Origin: Ligula intestinalis
Lineage: Eukaryota; Platyhelminthes; Cestoda; Diphyllobothriidea; Diphyllobothriidae
Assembly (NCBI GenBank): GCA_036362985.1
Contig: JAYGXS010000008.1
Coordinates: 20,564,598-20,628,597, forward strand
Length of the DNA: 64,000 nucleotides
Reading direction: 5' to 3'
The notes under the pieces are model-generated. The model did no database searches, was not told the DNA's origin, and worked only from the letters and a program-made list of their open reading frames with translations. How positions within the stretch are numbered: the first letter of the stretch is position 1; each line of letters opens with the position of its first letter. The translations under genes were made by a program, and so were the position numbers. Positions 59,276 through 64,000 of the stretch are shown here, in pieces.

Positions 59276-60030
59276 ATGCTGGGACTAAGGGTAGACGAGG
59301 TGCAGTACTTACAATACTTTTGCCAATTATACAAATTGCGATGTTTTACAACTCCAGAGACTCTCACGCATTATCTGTTTTTAGGAATTTCCAGCGCCCT
59401 AAAAACGAACCATGAAATGGGTGTTCTGTCCGTTGCGATCAAGTATACAAACCATGATAAAGTTTGGAATTCTCATATTGAGCTTATCAGCCAGCATCAG
59501 GTAGGCATACCCAAAACCGCCTTTGAAAAACACTACAGCTCGATTCCGAAACGACCAATGCTTTTAGGACATTCTACGACCGAGTCATGAGACATGCTCG
59601 TCTTTCTGTGTGTTCCTACCCAACATAACGTCTCCCGAGCAGTCACAGAGCGGGAAGCTAGTGATCATCACTGGCAGCATACCATTTCCGCGACCCAATC
59701 TTAGTTGAATTACTTCGTCGGTGAAGTAACAATCTTTATTTGTTAGGCAGTCACCAGGCTAAGAGTACATTTGCGAGGCATTTATTCTTAAATTGTTTTG
59801 AGCATCCATACCTTTCTTTATTTTTTTTTGTCAATGAACGGACGTTGTAGGCTGATAGATATTTTGCATTGTCCTCCGTGTTTATTGTTTAGCCTTGAAA
59901 TTATTTAAGCTGAATTTATTCATGCAAGTCCGCTAATATATGAGTGATTGGAGTTTAGGGATTTATAACTTCTCACACTGTCTGCAACAGGTGGACGCCC
60001 TCAACTTTAGTTCTGCGTTAAACGAAGACA
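59276..60030 (+). other. Unassigned stretch with a 104-codon frame
   Basis: The frame 59276-59590 (VLSVAIKYTNHDKVWNS, ending GHSTTES) lacks a recognisable domain. It could be a retroelement fragment but I cannot assign it. Confidence 0.3.
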
Positions 60031-60034
60031 CGTG

Positions 60035-60205
60035 CAATATAGGCAGAAATTACCGACAAGGACAAGGGGACTAGAATGGTACTCTGTGACTTACTAGCCG
60101 TCATCATCTGGCTAGCATCCGACACCAAGTGCTGCCTTATTTGAACCCTCGAACTAACTGGCTAGAAGTCTAACGCCCTCATCACGACGCCGCCATCTTG
60201 TTGCT
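60035..60205 (-). mobile_element. tRNA-derived SINE (reverse), decayed
   Basis: Minus strand: head GGCGTCGTGATGAGGGCG, TTAGACTTCTAGCC, box B TAGTTCGAGGGTTC, then ATGATGACGGCTAGTAAG and a TCTAGTCCCCTTGTCCTTG tail. CUGAUGA has lost its start (AGATGATGA). Confidence 0.72.
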
Positions 60206-63200
60206 ATGCCCGTTTCTATCGTGAATATTAACGCGTCTATTATCCAGGTCAAACCGCATTATGCTGTCCCGCATCTTAACTGCCTAGTGTGGGGAGACCC
60301 AGCTGCCATTCTGACCACAATATATGGCGTCGTGAGCACCACATGACATTTTATCTGGAATTGTCAACGTCTATGGCATGTTTATGTTTTTCACGCTAGG
60401 GGTGCTGCGTTGTCGTCGGGTTGTGCACCACTTGAAGTTGTTGCTTCAAGAGGCGTCTAACAGGGAGTCCAGTCTCCTTTTTCATCCAGGGAACGGCATT
60501 CTATTTTGTTGTATGTGTATATAGCATGGTATTTGGGTTGCGTAGACGTCAACAGAAGTACTGATAAACATGTAGAGCATGCCTTTTTTGAGAGGTTTTC
60601 TTCACTCGACCATAAGACAGACACGTGCTTGCTACTTGCCGTCTGTATTAGGCGCCAGCCATAAACAGCGGCTCTCATGTCACGTCAAGTATTACAGTCA
60701 AGGGCCAACCTCATGTAATTTGAATAAATAAGTTAAAATGCGTTTCAGCCCAGAAAGGCTTATTTAAATAAAATCGTTAACTGAACCTTTCAGTATAGTT
60801 ACAAGTGCCAGGATTCCGATTTTTGAATGAACGTCGTTTCGCTTTTCTGTGAAAACATCCCTCAGGTAAGAAATAGCAACTGAAGTAACGTGCAATTTTC
60901 TACAGAATTCTTAAAATATTGATTTAAATATATTTTTAAAAAATCATGAGCTTAACAATTTCTCTTGTACTACCTTGACAGAAAATTTCACCATTTTACA
61001 ATGTTACTTTCGAATAAAGACTATATCTATGTTAAGAGAGCGTTTTTGTAAATTTCGGTATGAATTTTACTTTGATTTGCTGTTAGAATTTCCAGTTTAC
61101 AACAGTTTGTATGTCTTCTGTGGAGGACATATGTTGCATTTCCGTATGTAATTAAGATGAAAGCTTGTAGTGCTCATATATTTGTGCAATAGCTGTTCAT
61201 GATAGGGCGAATGAACAGATGCAGAATGGTTTGAAGGGATATTAAGCCTATATTTATAGGCTCAGCATATTTTACAATTTGAAAATATTTGAAAATCAAA
61301 ATATATCCCTGCATCGAGGGAATTATCCGAAGAAAACGCTCTTTGCCAACCAAAGACTGTGATATATAAGATTTCTGCCGAAGTTTTCTTTACAGTATGT
61401 TTGAGTTTATAAAGACATCGTACATTAATCGAAAACAAAACATTCTAACTTAGAATTTTATTTTGCGGATGCGTTGACAGATATGTCCATAAACATAGTT
61501 CAATGACATTTTGAGTTTTTACTTCACTAAACCATGACGCCGAAAATCCCCAGGGTCCAAACTCAGGACATACGCAGGTAACACAGTTGCAAACGTCAGA
61601 GCTTGAGAGGGTGTTTTTCAGTGACAGAGCATGAAACGTGTTTTCGAATTGGGAAGAATTCCTAACGTAATGCTGCTGTATTAGTCACATTTATATACAC
61701 TGGACTTCGTAAAAAAATATATGCATACGCAATATGCATTGGTTTTTATTTTAAAACCCCTGTGCATTCAAGGATGCCTTTTAAAAACTGGAAAAAGGTT
61801 ATGTTTATTGTTTGAAGAAAAGCACTCACCATTGAAAGGTTACAGTCCAAGGGTGGGTATATTTGAGTCCTAAAAAGTTTTCCATTTGTCGAATCATTTT
61901 CAGTCGTACCTGTCGCTGCATTTGGATTCAGGGTTTAAAGTCGACAAGCTGGATGTCGAGTGTTTTGTAGCTTAGGTGAGGATACTATTCGAATGGAAAT
62001 TGCTTTTTCCTAAATATCGCATTATTAATAATCTTTGAAAATAAAATAAAAATTATCTCCCCTTGAACACGCAATTTGAGAAGGCATGTCCACTGAGTAC
62101 ACAAAGTGGTATTTTGGAGATTTTTCCTACAAGCACTTATTTGAATTTATGAGAGTATTATTATTCACTGGAAGTATTTATAATGCATAAGTGGTAATTT
62201 CGTACCTAGGGGAATTACGTAAAATGGCCAAAAGATGTGCAGTAGATAGCCGCCATCCGGATTTGAGAGTATGTTGCATGATGACTGATCTTATAACACA
62301 ATTTAACTAAACTTTCTTGATCGGTCCTTTTTGCACAACATCTGCCGTCACGGCGCCAACAGGACGGTGGCTTCCAAACCTTAAAAAAACCTCTACGCGT
62401 GTCTCAAACCACCTGATCTTCTTTGTACATACTAGGCTCTAATAATAGAGGTTTGAATTCCCCTCGCAGTACATCAAGTCCTTACAAGTAGGCTGTCAGT
62501 GCAGAGAGGAGCCAAGGCTGGCAGTTTAATTTAGGCTCCAGAATTGTTTAAATAGTCTTATATTTGGCACCATCAAACCCTGGGTATATAAAGTTTATTT
62601 ATCATTATATTTTATTGGATTTTTGCGTTCTTTTTGCTTTTTCTTTAAGCATTTTATTAAAATTTTGTTAAAATTTAAGATTTCTTTTCGTTTGCTTAGT
62701 TTAATATAATTTAGTTTAGCTTTTATTGATTTACTTAAGGAAGGTTTAAGTTCATTGTAGCAAATTAAAGTGAGGAGGTTGTGCATATTTTCTGGGCAAG
62801 TTGTTCTCGTATATTACCGTTTCTGATGCCTCATCAATACATTTTTTAATAAAATAAGCTGCTGTAACCATCAGTAGATGATTTGCACAAACAGTTTACG
62901 AAGGCAATTATAAACATGGTAAAACGGTACGGTTTGCAGAATCAGTACTTTCTTCGAAAATAAAAAAAACAATTTAACTTTCGAAACCTACAAAAAATAA
63001 ACATATGTTTTATCTCGTACTTATGCAAACCTTTTTGGCGTTTGCTCACGACACTAATGTGGAAGAATTTTCAATTTGTTAATTTATCTTATATCATAAA
63101 AATACCCAATAGGTTTAAACTCCATAGCCGTTAGTATCTGAACTTTTCCATAGACTAAGTAGACTGTGTGCTTTGAACTTCGTTGGTCGTGATGGAAGCA

Positions 63201-63305
63201 GTTTGACTAATGTCAGCTGGTTTCATTAAATCTGGATACTAGTGGTGATTTTTCATCTGTTGTTGAACGTTCGCCGATCGCTCACGGAATTCGCCCGTCC
63301 CGCTC
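60206..63305. other. Long AT-rich intergenic stretch
   Basis: No gene, RNA or named repeat. A box B-like GAGGTTTGAATTCCCCTC at 62448-62465 is the only RNA-gene-like word. A GAGTTTATAAAGACAT word near 61408 loosely recalls the inner part of the 28538-29522 family. Confidence 0.35.
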
Positions 63306-63374
63306 TGCCTAGGGGCTCACTCTCAATTGTTGCCAGCAGCTGCACAGCTGCTACCTGGCAGAGGACGCGAATAC

Positions 63375-63515
63375 TGCTGACAAAGACAAGAGGGGCTGAA
63401 AAGGCTACTTTCGGCTCATAAGATCTCATCAGCCGGCCATACTATACCCTGGGAATGCCCCACCTAAGACTCCAGACCGCGTCATTTTGCTCAAAAGTCC
63501 AAGGGTCTAATAACT
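63375..63515 (-). mobile_element. tRNA-derived SINE (reverse), core boxes intact
   Basis: Minus strand: GGACTTTTGAGC anticodon-arm-like segment, box B remnant GGTCTGGAGTCTTAGG, then CTGATGA (63426-63432), a short hairpin, GAAA (63409-63412) and CAGCCCCTCTTGTCTTTG. Both catalytic boxes remain, but stem I (GGCCGG against TCAGCC) pairs poorly. Confidence 0.68.
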
Positions 63516-64000
63516 TCGCGAAAGACTTTAGGCATCCTTTTCTGACAAAAATCACTCTCTTGCAATTTTTTTTCAAATCAATTTTTTTTTTCACTTGACT
63601 TACTAGACTAAAAGGCCACCTACAATTACTGCAACAGAGCATTAACCTCGAAAAAATGGCAAGTTTTCTTGAAATTTGAAATGAAAGAATGACGTCAAGG
63701 TAATTCATTTTGTAGCTGGCCCCGGGAAAACCAAAATTTTTACTTTGAAGGAAGCTCAGTTGCATATAGCATTCTTATGGACTGGTGACACATGATTTAT
63801 GCGAGTAATCTCTCCAACTAGGCTGCGTTTTAGAATGTGAGATTGCGCACAGAAAGCGAAAGGAATCAACGAAAAGAAAGTATGAGTACTGGCTTGAATT
63901 ACTCCAACTTGCAGTGAAATAGTTTTTACAGTTAGCATGCGAATGAATCCAACATCCAAGCAAGTTTTAAAAGGAGACTGTCATGTTCCTATTATAATTC
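63516..64000. other. Unassigned window end
   Basis: Short overlapping minus-strand frames without recognisable motifs; no element identified. Confidence 0.3.

Noticed and set aside
59276..59590. 104-codon frame as a retroelement or gene fragment
   Set aside because: No conserved motif that I could name; left unassigned.
1..64000. CRISPR arrays, prokaryotic operons, rRNA genes
   Set aside because: No regularly spaced repeats, no ribosome binding sites or gene clusters, no rRNA-like sequence seen; the window is eukaryotic.

Overview
Eukaryotic, intron-rich, gene-poor DNA. The only cellular gene I can support is the 3' half of an ABHD1/ABHD3-type alpha/beta-hydrolase on the + strand. It has four exons (1653-1765, 4341-4644, 19203-19368, 20390-20646) with consensus GT/AG borders and compatible phases, giving 279 codons plus stop. 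The middle intron is 14.6 kb and packed with transposons. The N-terminal exons lie upstream of the window. The repeat types (RTE-like LINE, Penelope-like elements with GIY-YIG domains, and a tRNA-derived SINE carrying a hammerhead core as in the schistosome Sm-alpha family) point to a parasitic flatworm, most likely a cestode. The species assignment is inference.

Layout. 0-21 kb holds the ABHD gene with a mariner MITE, a hAT copy with 8-bp target duplications, Penelope copies, many SINE copies, a LINE 3' end and microsatellites. 21-30 kb holds AT-rich repeats, a long foldback, an RTE-like reverse transcriptase remnant and a 985-bp foldback DNA element. 30-35 kb holds Penelope/hammerhead copies, including a 154-bp mini-element with a 13-bp target duplication, and a 33-bp minisatellite. 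38.9-44.6 kb holds ordered copies of a non-coding unit of about 1.7 kb with a hammerhead at one unit border. 44.6-64 kb holds more Penelope copies, two further mariner-MITE and SINE regions, and long AT-rich stretches in which I see nothing.

The main discovery is a dense population of self-cleaving-ribozyme retroelements of two unrelated kinds. (1) The SINE body encodes a complete hammerhead layout; in the best copy stem I (15119-15124 with 15158-15163), the CUGAUGA box, stem II, the GAAA box and a tiny self-complementary stem III are all intact. (2) Several Penelope-like subfamilies carry a hammerhead-like core between the GIY-YIG endonuclease region and a TTC-rich 3' end, followed by a shared 3' motif of about 40 bp. 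Copies occur as 5'-truncated elements, 5'-inverted foldbacks (one a perfect 110-bp palindrome flanked by a perfect 13-bp target duplication) and 90-154-bp ribozyme-only insertions. Target duplications show that these rearranged forms are integration products rather than later damage.

No rRNA, CRISPR array or prokaryotic operon is present. No intact autonomous transposon was found; all transposon coding regions are partial or broken. All structure calls were made by eye.
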